This document shows positions 1-8,063 of a stretch of DNA of 64,000 nucleotides, piece after piece. Under the pieces are notes generated by a model that had not been told where the DNA came from, searched no databases, and saw only the letters and a list, made by a program, of their open reading frames with translations. Each line of letters opens with the position of its first letter. Position 1 is the stretch's first letter. The DNA comes from Bordetella petrii (GTDB lineage: Bacteria; Pseudomonadota; Gammaproteobacteria; Burkholderiales; Burkholderiaceae_B). The translations under genes were made by a program, and so were the position numbers. The stretch is taken from assembly GCF_017356245.1 (NCBI RefSeq), contig NZ_JAFMZZ010000004.1, positions 534,286 through 598,285 of the forward strand, given 5' to 3'.

Positions 1-1274
1 TCGACTTGCGTCGCGGGCAGCATGGTGGCCTGGTCGCGGAACTTGTCTTCAAGCTGGGCATCGCTGAGGGGCCGCTGCAGATTGCCCAGCGAATGCTCCA
101 GCATCAGGGTGTGGGTCTTGCCGTCCTGCATCGAGACCTCGACGTGCACGCTGTCTTCCGGCATGGACGGGTCGGCCTCGGCCTGGACCCGCTCACGCAC
201 CTGGCGCATCAGCGGGTCATTGACGGCTTCGTCGGTGAACTCGGCCAGACCCGCCTTGCCGCGCACCAGCCCGATGGACGCCGCGTGATACACCGAGAAC
301 TTGCCTTCCAGCCCGGTGGCGATCTGTTTCTTGTCGCACAGGTCGCGCACCAGCGGCGCCACGCGCAGGCGCACCGCGGCGATATGGCCGGCGTCGATCT
401 GGTGCGAGCGGCGCAGCTGGATGCAGGCGTCGATGGTGGGATGGATGACGATGCCGCACGGAAACGGCTTGTAGGTGTTCTGGTGAAAATGGTACTGGCG
501 GCCCAGGCCCTCGCTGACCATGGCCAGGTCGTAGTCGGCGGCCTCGACCGCCGCGAAGCCGCGCGGCCCTTCGAGCGCATGCGCGCCCGCGGTGAAGCCG
601 CGCTGCGCCAGCAGGGCCGCGATATAGCCGCTTTGGGCCGATCGGCCGGGATGGAATGACTTGGCCATCGAGCCGAACATCTCGCGCAGTCCGGCCGATT
701 GCGTGGCGGCCAGGCCTATGGCCCACACCATCTGCCGGGCGTCCAGGCCCAGCAGCTTGCCGATCGCGACGGCCGCGCCGAACACGCCGATCGAGCCGGT
801 GCTGTGCCAGCCCGCCTGGTAGTGCGCGGGATAAGTGGCATTGCCGATGCGCGTGACCGTTTCGTAGCCCAGCGCATAAGCGAGCTCGAGGTCGGCGCCG
901 TGCACGGCGTGCATGCTGGCATACGCGAACAGCGCCGAGGCCACCGGCGATGTGGGATGGATGTAGTTGCTGGGCGTAGTGTCGTCGTAATCGTGCACGT
1001 GCGAACTGATGCCATTGAGCAGCGCGGCCAGCAGCGGATCGGTATGTTCGGCGCGGCCCAGCACGCGCGCCGTGGGCGGGCCGGCATAGGGCCCCAGCGC
1101 GGCCAGCGTGATGTCCATGGCTTCGTGGCGGCTGCCGCCCAGCGCGCAGCCCATGAAATTCACCAGGGCGCGCCGCGCTTCCTTGCGCGCATCGTCGGGA
1201 ATGTCTTCCAGGCGGGTGTCGACCACATAGTCGGCCAGCTGGCGCGTCAGATTGCGGGTATCGGTGCCGCCCAT
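1..1274 (-). CDS. MmgE/PrpD family protein (partial, C-terminus beyond left edge)
   Basis: The minus-strand frame is open from an ATG at 1274 to the window edge, about 424 codons; the family is usually 450-480 residues, so only the C-terminus is missing. The protein begins MGGTDTRNLTRQLADYVVDT and contains the family hallmarks: GCALGG near residue 40, the SSHVHDYDDT segment with clustered His/Asp near residue 95, then HPTSPV and a GWHSTGS stretch. Members are dehydratases or isomerases such as 2-methylcitrate dehydratase (PrpD) and cis-aconitate decarboxylase. No prpB or prpC lies next to it here, so the substrate is unknown. A good sigma-70-like promoter lies upstream. It diverges from the arsR-like gene. 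Confidence 0.88.
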   Translation of the reverse strand, partial: MGGTDTRNLTRQLADYVVDTRLEDIPDDARKEARRALVNFMGCALGGSRHEAMDITLAALGPYAGPPTARVLGRAEHTDPLLAALLNGISSHVHDYDDTTPSNYIHPTSPVASALFAYASMHAVHGADLELAYALGYETVTRIGNATYPAHYQAGWHSTGSIGVFGAAVAIGKLLGLDARQMVWAIGLAATQSAGLREMFGSMAKSFHPGRSAQSGYIAALLAQRGFTAGAHALEGPRGFAAVEAADYDLAMVSEGLGRQYHFHQNTYKPFPCGIVIHPTIDACIQLRRSHQIDAGHIAAVRLRVAPLVRDLCDKKQIATGLEGKFSVYHAASIGLVRGKAGLAEFTDEAVNDPLMRQVRERVQAEADPSMPEDSVHVEVSMQDGKTHTLMLEHSLGNLQRPLSDAQLEDKFRDQATMLPATQV

Positions 1275-1355
1275 GGCTGCTTGTCTCCGTGAAAGCCGAT
1301 CTGGACGCCGGCTGATAAGGGCATGCCGCCCTGAAAAGGCGGCCCGGTACGGCGG

Positions 1356-1385
1356 ATGATACGAACCGGTATTGCTATCTGTCAA
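1356..1385 (-). promoter_or_regulatory. Sigma-70-like promoter for the MmgE/PrpD gene
   Basis: Read on the minus strand there is a perfect TTGACA (1385-1380), an 18-base spacer and TATCAT (1361-1356), about 80 bases before the ATG at 1274. The surrounding 1370-1465 is unusually A+T-rich for this genome. Prediction from sequence only. Confidence 0.55.
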
Positions 1386-1430
1386 TAATATTGTATGACG
1401 ATATCAAAGAAAAGCGCACTGATAAATGCC

Positions 1431-1468
1431 TTGACGCGTATATGCCTTATTGAGTATATATAGGGCAT
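1431..1468 (+). promoter_or_regulatory. Promoter and palindromic operator of the arsR-like gene
   Basis: TTGACG (1431-1436), an 18-base spacer and TATATA (1455-1460) form a promoter whose expected transcription start falls at about 1467, the A of the ATG. An inverted repeat, ATGCCTTAT (1442-1450) and ATAGGGCAT (1460-1468), with 8 of 9 arm positions matching, spans the -10 box and includes the first bases of the start codon. This is where an autoregulating ArsR dimer would be expected to bind. Confidence 0.55.
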
Positions 1469-1805
1469 GGAATCCGCATTCGCCATCATCGCCGAGCCGA
1501 ACCGCCGCGCCATCCTCAGCCTGCTTGCCGCATCCGAGCAGTCGGTGGGCGATATCGAAACCCGGCTGAATCTTTCACAACCCTCGGTTTCCAAGCACCT
1601 GCGGGTGCTGCGCGAAGCCGGGTTCGTCGAGGCGCGGGTCGACGCGCAGCGGCGCCTGTACCGCATCAGGCCCGAACCGTTGTTAGAGATCGATGCCTGG
1701 CTCGCGCCGTTCCGCCAGTTCTGGGCGGCCCGTTTCGACGCGCTGGAGCGCCACCTGGACCAAGTAAATCCCGTACCGCCACAAAGGGGCAAGAAGCATG
1801 AATGA
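1467..1805 (+). CDS. ArsR/SmtB-family winged-helix regulator
   Basis: A 112-residue protein with the ArsR fold: an N-terminal helix with IIAEPNRRAILSLL, then the recognition helix region LNLSQPSVSKHLRVLREAGFV at about residues 34-54, then a wing (VDAQRRLYRIRPEP). It has no Cys-x-Cys metal site, so it is not an arsenic or zinc sensor of the classical type. It resembles the SdpR/YgaV-like regulators that precede AHSA1/SRPBCC genes. Its stop overlaps the start of the SRPBCC gene by 8 bases, so the pair is one operon. No Shine-Dalgarno is possible if the predicted promoter is right, because the message would start at the ATG. Confidence 0.9.
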   Translation: MESAFAIIAEPNRRAILSLLAASEQSVGDIETRLNLSQPSVSKHLRVLREAGFVEARVDAQRRLYRIRPEPLLEIDAWLAPFRQFWAARFDALERHLDQVNPVPPQRGKKHE

Positions 1806-2325
1806 CCGCAACCAGTACCTGCCCGGCGCTGCCGCCGGCGCGCAAATCCGCAAAGACGCCGAAAAATGGACGCTTATCGTCACGCGCGAACTGCGCCATC
1901 CGCCGGAACAAGTATGGAAAGCGCTGACCGACCCGGCCAGCCTGCGCGAATGGGCGCCGTTCGACGCCGACCGCAGCCTGGGCGCGGTGGGCCCCGCCCG
2001 GCTTTCCACAGTGGGAGCGCCAACGCCGCAAACCTCGGACACCCAGGTAACACGGGCCGAAGCGCCCAGCCTGCTGGAATATGACTGGAGCGGCAACCAC
2101 CTGCGCTGGACCCTCGAACCGCTGGGCGAAGGCACGCGCCTTACGCTCTGGCACAACATCGACCGCGGCTTCATCGCTATGGGCGCGGCCGGCTGGCATA
2201 TCTGCCTGGACGTGCTCGACCGGCTGCTGGCCGGCGCCCCCATCGGGCGCATTGTCGGCGGCGAAGCCATGAAATTCGAGTGGCCGCGCCTGAAGGCCGA
2301 ATACGAGAAGCAATTCGGCATCTGA
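1798..2325 (+). CDS. SRPBCC (AHSA1-like, START-fold) domain protein
   Basis: A 175-residue protein whose central part follows the AHSA1/CalC pattern: LIVTRELRHPPEQVWKALTD at about residues 22-41, then a W-A-P segment, an EYDWSG strand, GEGTRLTLWHNI, and a C-terminal helix ending in FEWPRLKAEYEKQFG. Such proteins have a hydrophobic cavity and often bind small lipophilic ligands. The start lies inside the last codons of the ArsR gene with an 8-base overlap, which implies translational coupling and suggests that the regulator and the ligand-binding protein act on the same compound. The ligand cannot be told from sequence. Confidence 0.88.
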   Translation: MNDRNQYLPGAAAGAQIRKDAEKWTLIVTRELRHPPEQVWKALTDPASLREWAPFDADRSLGAVGPARLSTVGAPTPQTSDTQVTRAEAPSLLEYDWSGNHLRWTLEPLGEGTRLTLWHNIDRGFIAMGAAGWHICLDVLDRLLAGAPIGRIVGGEAMKFEWPRLKAEYEKQFGI

Positions 2326-2463
2326 ACAAGCCGTGCCGCCGCGGGCCCGCCGTGCCTGTTCGCTGACCGTACACCCCGCGAGCGCGGCGCCCCGAAATCA
2401 TCGACAATCTCCGCCTGGGCGCCCGCCATCAAGGCGCCCGCCTGACAAGATACGGAGACGAAG

Positions 2464-3723
2464 TTGGCTGGCACACAGAAGGGCTGGTATTTCGGGTGGA
2501 ACATCGTGGCGGCGGCCACGCTGCTGACGCTGCTGACGGTGGGCATGCGCATGGGGGTCGGGCCTTTCTTCCTGCCCATGGCGCAAGACCTGGGCTTCAG
2601 CCGCAGCCTGCTGTCGGGCATCGTGGCCATCGGCATGCTGTGCTATGGCCTGGGCATGCCGGTGGCGGGCATCCTGGTGGCGCGCCGCGGCACCCGCTTC
2701 GTACTGCTGCTGGGCACCGCGATCGTGGTCGTTTCCATCATCTGGACGGTCAACGCGCGCGATCCGGTCAGCTTCCTGCTGGCCTTCGGCGTGCTGATGT
2801 CGGTGGGGCTGGCCTTCACCAGCCCGGTCGCCCTGACGCCCCTGCTCACCCGCTGGTTCACGCGCCGGCGCGGCATGGCGCTGTTCTTCCTGTCCACCGG
2901 CTCGATGGCGGGCATTGCCGTGATGACGCCGGCGCTGACCTACGCCGTCGAATCCACCACCTGGCAAACCACCTTGCTGGGCTTCGCCGTGCTGTTCACC
3001 GTGCTGACCGTGCCGATGGCCGTGTTCGTGATGCGCGACCAGGCCCCGCCGCACACCGACCTGACGCCCGAGCAGATTGCTGCCAGGCCGGCAGGCCGCA
3101 CCGCCGCGCCGCCCGAAAGCCTGGCGTTCCGCGAAGCCACGCGCACGGCGCCGTTCTGGAAGATCACCCTGGGGCTGTTCGCCTGTGGTTTCAGCATGAA
3201 CCTGCTGGGCACGCATGGCATGCCCATGCTGATGGACCACGGCTTCGACGCCACCACCAGTTCGCTGGGCATCGGCCTGATCGGGCTGGTGGCTATTTTC
3301 AGCACGCTGGTGCTGGGCCGGGTGTCCGACGTGCTGCCGCGCCGCAAGATCCTGGCCGCCATCTACCTGATCCGCGGCCTGGGCTTCTTCGCCCTGCTGC
3401 TGGTCGGCACGCATTGGGAACTGTACCTGGCCGCGGCCATCGGCGGCGTGGTCTGGTCCGGCAGCATCGCCATGTCGTCGGCCATCCTGGCCGACGTGTA
3501 CGGCGTGCGCCTGGTAGGCGTGCTGTACGGCTGCGCCTATCTGGGCCACCAGGTGGGCGCCATGATCAGTTCGTGGCTGGGCGGCTGGGGCTACGAAACC
3601 TTCGGCACGCACTGGGTGGCCTTCGGCAGCGCCGGCACCATATTGTTGCTGGCGGCGCTGATCTCGCTGCGCCTGCCGCTGCAGGGTTTCACCCTGATGG
3701 CGCCGGCGCGCCTGGCGCACTGA
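2464..3723 (+). CDS. Major facilitator superfamily transporter (OxlT/MCT-like)
   Basis: A 419-residue membrane protein with 12 hydrophobic segments in two halves separated by a polar loop at about residues 190-225 (rich in Pro/Ala/Arg). The MFS loop motif appears as ARRGTRF after helix 2 and, in the second half, GRVSDVLPRRK. The N-terminus KGWYFGWNIVAAA resembles the oxalate/formate and monocarboxylate branch. The start used is TTG at 2464, preceded by GGAGACGA at suitable spacing. The substrate is unknown. It stands alone: 138 bases separate it from the SRPBCC gene, and I see nothing definite in that gap. Confidence 0.87.
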   Translation: MAGTQKGWYFGWNIVAAATLLTLLTVGMRMGVGPFFLPMAQDLGFSRSLLSGIVAIGMLCYGLGMPVAGILVARRGTRFVLLLGTAIVVVSIIWTVNARDPVSFLLAFGVLMSVGLAFTSPVALTPLLTRWFTRRRGMALFFLSTGSMAGIAVMTPALTYAVESTTWQTTLLGFAVLFTVLTVPMAVFVMRDQAPPHTDLTPEQIAARPAGRTAAPPESLAFREATRTAPFWKITLGLFACGFSMNLLGTHGMPMLMDHGFDATTSSLGIGLIGLVAIFSTLVLGRVSDVLPRRKILAAIYLIRGLGFFALLLVGTHWELYLAAAIGGVVWSGSIAMSSAILADVYGVRLVGVLYGCAYLGHQVGAMISSWLGGWGYETFGTHWVAFGSAGTILLLAALISLRLPLQGFTLMAPARLAH

Positions 3724-3735
3724 GCGCCCGGCGCA

Positions 3736-4374
3736 TCAGCCGGCCGGCAATGTGCGCAGCCCCTGCGGCGTGCGGATGCGCGCCAGCAGGCGCGGCGCCT
3801 CGCCGGTCGGCAAGGCATGGACCTCGACCGGCCCATCGAAGGCGATGGCGTCCAGCATGGCCCGGATGCCGTCCGGATCAGAGTGGAAGACCTGCAGCGC
3901 TTCCAGATGGCAGCCCAGGTCGTCCAGCTTCGCGGCGGGATGCGGCGCGGCGTCCCACTGGATCAGCGTGGGCGCGGCCCCGCCGGCGGGCAGGCTGCCG
4001 TCGGGCGGAATGGTAATGCGCCACGACAACGCGCCGCGGGTCATGGGCTCGATCTGCCCGGCCGTGCCGCAGGCCCCGGCCGCCGCGGCGATATCATCGG
4101 TGCGCGCCACCCAGGTTGCCAGGCGCGGCGGCGAATCCGGAGCCAGGCGGTCCAGTTCGAACCAGCGCGGGCGCGACGGCGCCGGCGCGGCGGGATCGCG
4201 GGCGATGACTTCCAGATAGGTGGATTCGCCCAGGCGCAGCAGCAGATTGTGCGTGCCCATGCGGGGATGCGCTCCACCGGGCTGCGGCCGCACCCCCAGC
4301 GCGTGTTCGACAAAATCGGCGCCGGCGGCCAGGTTCGGCGCCGCGACGGCAATATGATCCAGCAAGGCTTGCAT
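3736..4374 (-). CDS. VOC/glyoxalase-like domain protein
   Basis: A 212-residue protein starting MQALLDHIAVAAPNLAAGAD, the typical opening strand of a vicinal-oxygen-chelate domain with a potential metal-binding His at residue 7. It continues with the VEHALGVRPQPGGAHPRMGTHN segment and LGESTYLEVIA, which supply the usual His/Glu positions. This matches the Glyoxalase_3-type family (PF13468-like) of unknown reaction. An in-frame upstream ATG at 4398 exists, but the chosen start fits the fold. It converges on the MFS gene with only 12 bases between stops and lies 38 bases downstream of the isochorismatase-like gene, probably in one transcript. Confidence 0.82.
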   Translation of the reverse strand: MQALLDHIAVAAPNLAAGADFVEHALGVRPQPGGAHPRMGTHNLLLRLGESTYLEVIARDPAAPAPSRPRWFELDRLAPDSPPRLATWVARTDDIAAAAGACGTAGQIEPMTRGALSWRITIPPDGSLPAGGAAPTLIQWDAAPHPAAKLDDLGCHLEALQVFHSDPDGIRAMLDAIAFDGPVEVHALPTGEAPRLLARIRTPQGLRTLPAG

Positions 4375-4412
4375 GCGGCCTCCGGCAGGGATGCGCAAGG
4401 AAAGCGGCCAGT

Positions 4413-4970
4413 CTACCCTGCCTGGGCAGGCGCCGCGCCGAACACGATCTGGCCGGCCGGTATGGCCGCGATGCGCGGCCCGAAACTGGATATGGCGGGC
4501 AAGGTCATGTTGTGATGCGTGCGGATGGCCGCGGCATTCGCGTGCGGCTTGTCGTGGGTAGTGTGCGCGTCGGCGGCCAGCACGACTTCATAGCCGCGCG
4601 CGGCCGCTTGCCGCACCGTGGTATCCACGCAGAATTCGGTGGCGTACCCGCACACCACCACGCGCGACACCTGCAGCTGCCCGAGCAGGGCCGCCAGGCC
4701 GGTGCGCAAAAAGGCATCGGCCGTGGTCTTGTCCACGGCATGATCGCCCGCCAGGCGCTCCAGCCCGCCGTACAGCTGCCAGCCGGCGCTGCCGTGCGCC
4801 AGCTCGGTGCCGCCGGCATTGTGCTGGATATGGATCACAGCGGCGCCCGCGCGGCGGGCCCGCGCCGCCAGGGCATTGATGCGCGCCACGGTGGCGTCGG
4901 CGTCGGCGGGCCGGGGCTGCGGGCGGAACAGGGCTTCTTGCACATCCACGACCAGCAGTGCGCACGACAT
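4413..4970 (-). CDS. Cysteine hydrolase, isochorismatase superfamily
   Basis: A 185-residue protein of standard family length. The catalytic triad is visible as Asp9 in LLVVDVQEALF, Lys81 in AVDKTTADAF and the nucleophilic Cys114 in GYATEFCVDTTVR, with the usual cis-peptide position just before VCGYATE. The family hydrolyses amides or vinyl ethers (nicotinamidase, isochorismatase, N-carbamoylsarcosine amidase); the substrate here is not evident. The C-terminal THDKPHANAAAIRTHHNMTL motif is common in the YcaC/nicotinamidase-like branch. It is followed on the same strand by the glyoxalase-like gene. Confidence 0.88.
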   Translation of the reverse strand: MSCALLVVDVQEALFRPQPRPADADATVARINALAARARRAGAAVIHIQHNAGGTELAHGSAGWQLYGGLERLAGDHAVDKTTADAFLRTGLAALLGQLQVSRVVVCGYATEFCVDTTVRQAAARGYEVVLAADAHTTHDKPHANAAAIRTHHNMTLPAISSFGPRIAAIPAGQIVFGAAPAQAG

Positions 4971-5050
4971 GGCGGCCTCCAGGCGAAAGCAGCCAGTCTA
5001 CCCACGACGGCGCGGCGCGCACAAGCAGCCGTTCCGTGATCGAGGTGATC

Positions 5051-5143
5051 CAGGGGTCAGGCTCCGCAGGTGCCTGACACCGCGGTGTGCGGCAGCCGTC
5101 TCAGTCGTGCGGTGTCAGGCATCTGGCGGAGCCTGACACCTGG
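5051..5143 (+). repeat. Double-hairpin intergenic repeat, copy 1
   Basis: First hairpin at about 5054-5082 (GGGTCAGGC...GCCTGACACC), linker containing GCCGTCTCAGTCGTGC, second hairpin 5111-5140 (GGTGTCAGGC...GCCTGACACC). It lies in a 319-base gene-free stretch (4971-5289) whose only other recognisable content is copy 2 in the opposite orientation. Confidence 0.9.
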
Positions 5144-5178
5144 AAAATACCCAGGGCCAGACGTCGTCCTTATTGCCA

Positions 5179-5256
5179 AGTGTCCGACTCCCGCAGGGTG
5201 TCGGACACCGTACGACTGAGATAGCTGCGGCACACAGCGGTGTCTGGCATCTGGCG
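5179..5256 (-). repeat. Double-hairpin intergenic repeat, copy 2 (one arm decayed)
   Basis: Inverted relative to copy 1. The intact hairpin is GTGTCCGACTCCCGCAGGGT then GTCGGACACC at 5180-5209. The linker, complement of CTATCTCAGTCGTACGG, matches copy 1 closely. The second hairpin survives only as CGGTGTCTGGCATCTGGCGG, so its partner arm is lost. It ends about 33 bases from the stop of the CoA ligase. Confidence 0.8.
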
Positions 5257-5289
5257 GCCTGGCGGCGCCGCTCTCGCGGCGTGCGCCGT

Positions 5290-6846
5290 TCAGCCTACCT
5301 TGCGTTCCTGCCCGGCCCAATAGGCATCGCGCAGCGGCTTGCGGGCCAGCTTGCCGTTGGCGTTCTTGGGCAGTTCAGCCACGATGTCGATGCTGCGCGG
5401 CTTCTTGAAGTCGGCCAGGTGCGTGCGGCAATGCGCCAGCAGGTCATCCGCGCTGGCCTGCGCGCCGGGCTTGAGCACCAGCACCGCCTTGACCGCTTCG
5501 CCCCACTTGTCGTCGGGAATGCCGAACACGCAGGCCTCGTACACGTCCGGGTGCTGGTACAGGGCCTGCTCGACTTCAGTGGGGTACACATTGAAGCCGC
5601 CGGTGATGATCATGTCTTTCTTGCGATCGACGATATACACAAAGCCCTCGTCGTCCATGCGGGCCAGGTCGCCGGTGTGCAGCCAGCCGTCGCGCAGCGC
5701 CTGGGCCGATAGCTCGGGCTCGCCCCAATAGCCGGCGAACACGTCGGGACCGCGCACCTTGATCTCGCCCACCTCGCCGGGGGCCACGGGCTGGCCCTGG
5801 TCGTCGGCCAGGTACAGCTCGCCCTCGCCGAACAGGCGGCCGCAGGACGACAGCCTTTCGGGACGCGAGGCCAGCGCATGGGCATGGTCGGCGGTGCTCA
5901 GCAGCGCCAGCCCGCCGGTGGTCTCGCCGGTGCCGTAGCCCTGGCTGAGCTTGGGGCCCAGCGCTTCCCAGGCTTCACGGATGCGGGCCGGCGCCATGGG
6001 CGCGCCGCCGTACGAAATCTGCCGCAGCGCGCTCAGGTCGTGGCGATGCAGGCTGGGCTCGGCGATCAGCATATTGACCATGGTGGGCACCATGAAACTG
6101 AACGCCGCGCGGTGGCGCTGGACGGAATCCAGGAAAACCTCTGGGTCGTAGCGGTCGTGCAGCAAAATGGTGCCGCCCTGGAACAGAAAGGGCTGCATGA
6201 ACATGCCGCTGGCATGGGTGATCGGCCCGGCCAGCGCCAGCACCTCGCCGGGATTGGCGCGCATGCGCCCCATCACCACCTTGCGCAGCGAGGCCATGCG
6301 GTTGCCTACCGTCTGCATGGCGGCCTTCAGCTTGCCGGTCGAACCCGAGGTGAAATGCAGCACCGCCAGGTCGCTCTCGGTCATGTCCACGTCGGGGTTG
6401 CGGTCGGCGCCCGCCGCGATGAACGCTTCGTACGGACGCCAGCCTTCGATGCTGTCGCTGCCGGTCACGACCATGTGCCGCACGGTGGCCAGTTCGCCCT
6501 GGATGGATGCCACGCTTTCGCTGTGGGCCGGGTCCACGATGAACACGCTGGCCTGCGCGTTATTGACCGTGTCGACCACTTCGCGGCTGGACAGGCGCGC
6601 GTTCAGCGCCACCTTCACCAGCCCGGCCTTGTACAGCGCGCACTCCAGCTCGATGATCTCGGGGCAGTTCCAGGCCTGCACGGCAACGCGGTCGCCCTTG
6701 GCCAGGCCCAGGCCGAGCAGCGCATTGGCCAGGCGGTTGGAACGCGTGTCCAGCTGGCCGAAACTGACGGTGCGGTCGCCGTAGATAATGGCGGGGCGAT
6801 CGCGCCAATAGGCCGCATTGCGGCTGGTATATCGTCCTTGATTCAT
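5290..6846 (-). CDS. AMP-dependent acyl-CoA synthetase/ligase
   Basis: A 518-residue member of the ANL superfamily. The P-loop-like motif is LHFTSGSTGKLKAAM near residue 170, the adenine-binding motif YGTGETTGG near residue 310, the hinge GDLARMDDEGFVYIVDRKKDMI near residues 400-420, and the adenylation lysine in PKNANGKLARKP at the C-terminus. The start at 6846 has a strong AGGAGG 6-9 bases upstream. It activates a carboxylic acid to its CoA thioester; FadD3/CaiC-like branches share this architecture. Gene neighbours (Bug receptor, LysR, acyl-CoA dehydrogenase) suggest catabolism of an imported organic acid. The exact acid is unknown. Confidence 0.9.
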   Translation of the reverse strand: MNQGRYTSRNAAYWRDRPAIIYGDRTVSFGQLDTRSNRLANALLGLGLAKGDRVAVQAWNCPEIIELECALYKAGLVKVALNARLSSREVVDTVNNAQASVFIVDPAHSESVASIQGELATVRHMVVTGSDSIEGWRPYEAFIAAGADRNPDVDMTESDLAVLHFTSGSTGKLKAAMQTVGNRMASLRKVVMGRMRANPGEVLALAGPITHASGMFMQPFLFQGGTILLHDRYDPEVFLDSVQRHRAAFSFMVPTMVNMLIAEPSLHRHDLSALRQISYGGAPMAPARIREAWEALGPKLSQGYGTGETTGGLALLSTADHAHALASRPERLSSCGRLFGEGELYLADDQGQPVAPGEVGEIKVRGPDVFAGYWGEPELSAQALRDGWLHTGDLARMDDEGFVYIVDRKKDMIITGGFNVYPTEVEQALYQHPDVYEACVFGIPDDKWGEAVKAVLVLKPGAQASADDLLAHCRTHLADFKKPRSIDIVAELPKNANGKLARKPLRDAYWAGQERKVG

Positions 6847-6919
6847 CGGATGCCTCCTTCGTTTCCGTAGCAGGATGGTGAGGCCGCGCAAGACTGGCGG
6901 GATAACCCGGGCGCGATTT

Positions 6920-6966
6920 TTCATACCGGGCCGTTATCGCGCCGGATTCATACCGCCCGGTTATCG
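6920..6966. repeat. Pair of 20-base direct repeats in the ligase/Bug divergent promoter
   Basis: TTCATACCGGGCCGTTATCG at 6920-6939 and TTCATACCGCCCGGTTATCG at 6947-6966 agree at 17 of 20 positions and are 27 bases apart start to start. An inverted GATAACCCGGG sits just before them at about 6901-6911. They lie between two divergently read genes (starts at 6846 and 7074), so they are candidates for a regulator's operators. No regulator can be assigned. Confidence 0.6.
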
Positions 6967-7073
6967 AAATGCGCAGATACGGCATCGCGCGCGGAATCGC
7001 CGCAGGTTAAATCTGAGGCCTCGTCACTCGACAGGCGCGCCGACAGCCTGCTGGCAACCCATAGGAGACATCT

Positions 7074-8060
7074 GTGCACATACGCGACTTCCGCCCCTGG
7101 CTGGCCACCGCCGCCATCACACTGGGCCTGGCGGGCCTGGCGCCGGCGCCGGTTCACGCCGACGGCTACCCCGACCGGCCGATCCGCCTGGTGGTGCCCT
7201 TTACCGCCGGCGGCCAATTCGACTACATCGCCCGCCTGGTGGCCGACCCGCTGGGCCATGAACTGGGACAGAACATCATCGTCGAGAACGTGGGCGGCGG
7301 CGGCGGCAGCATCGGCGGCGCCAAGGTCGCCAACTCGCCGGCCGACGGCTACACCCTGCTGGAATACGGCGGCAACTTCCCCATCGCCAAGCACCTGACG
7401 CCGAACCTGACATTCGACCCCATCGGCGATTTCGTGCCGGTGGCGGGCATCAGCCTGTCGCCGCACGTCATTCTGGTCAACAGCAGCCTGCCCATCCACA
7501 ACCTGGCGGAACTGGTGGCGTATTCCAAGGCGCATCCGGGCAAGCTCAGCTACGGCAGCCCCGGCGTCGGCTCATCCATGCACCTGATCTTCGAGGCCGT
7601 GAAGCAGCATTTCGGTATCGACGCCCTGCACGTGCCCTATCGGGGCGGCAGCAACATGATCAACGACCTGGCCGGCGGGCAGGTCGGCGTGGGCATCATT
7701 GCGGTGGCGCCCGCCATGGCCTTCATCCAGGGCGGCAAGGTGCGGCCCATTGCCGTTACCAGCGCCGAGCGGGCCCGTTCGCTGCCGCAGGTTCCCACGG
7801 TGGCCGAGGCCGGCTACCCAGGTTTCGAAAGCGGCAGCTGGGGCGGCATCGCGGTGCCCAGGGGCACGCCGCCGGATATCGTCGAACGGCTCAACCAGGC
7901 CATCGTCAAGGTCGTGAACCAGCCCGACGTGAAAAAGGCGCTGGAATCCCAGTCGTTCAAGCCCATTGCCGGATCGCAGGCGCAATTCCAGAAGCTGATC
8001 GACGACGAATCGAACCGCTACGGCCCGCTGATCAAGCAGCTGGGGCTCAGCAACCAGTAA
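7074..8060 (+). CDS. Bug-family tripartite tricarboxylate transporter substrate receptor
   Basis: A 328-residue secreted protein. Residues 1-29 form a signal peptide ending VHADG. The mature part begins YPDRPIRLVVPFTAGGQFDYIAR, the signature opening of the Bug/TctC family, and keeps the ligand loop VENVGGGGGSIGGAKVA and the later PGKLSYGSPGVGSSMHL motif. Bug proteins are the periplasmic binding components of TTT transporters and are greatly expanded in Bordetella and relatives; most have no linked TctAB membrane genes, as here. The start is GTG at 7074 with AGGAGACAT upstream. It converges on the LysR gene with 3 bases between stops. Confidence 0.93.
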   Translation: MHIRDFRPWLATAAITLGLAGLAPAPVHADGYPDRPIRLVVPFTAGGQFDYIARLVADPLGHELGQNIIVENVGGGGGSIGGAKVANSPADGYTLLEYGGNFPIAKHLTPNLTFDPIGDFVPVAGISLSPHVILVNSSLPIHNLAELVAYSKAHPGKLSYGSPGVGSSMHLIFEAVKQHFGIDALHVPYRGGSNMINDLAGGQVGVGIIAVAPAMAFIQGGKVRPIAVTSAERARSLPQVPTVAEAGYPGFESGSWGGIAVPRGTPPDIVERLNQAIVKVVNQPDVKKALESQSFKPIAGSQAQFQKLIDDESNRYGPLIKQLGLSNQ

Positions 8061-8063
8061 GCC

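Noticed and set aside
2398..3720. A 440-codon frame opposite the MFS gene
   Set aside because: Gln/His/Arg-rich shadow of a membrane protein gene.
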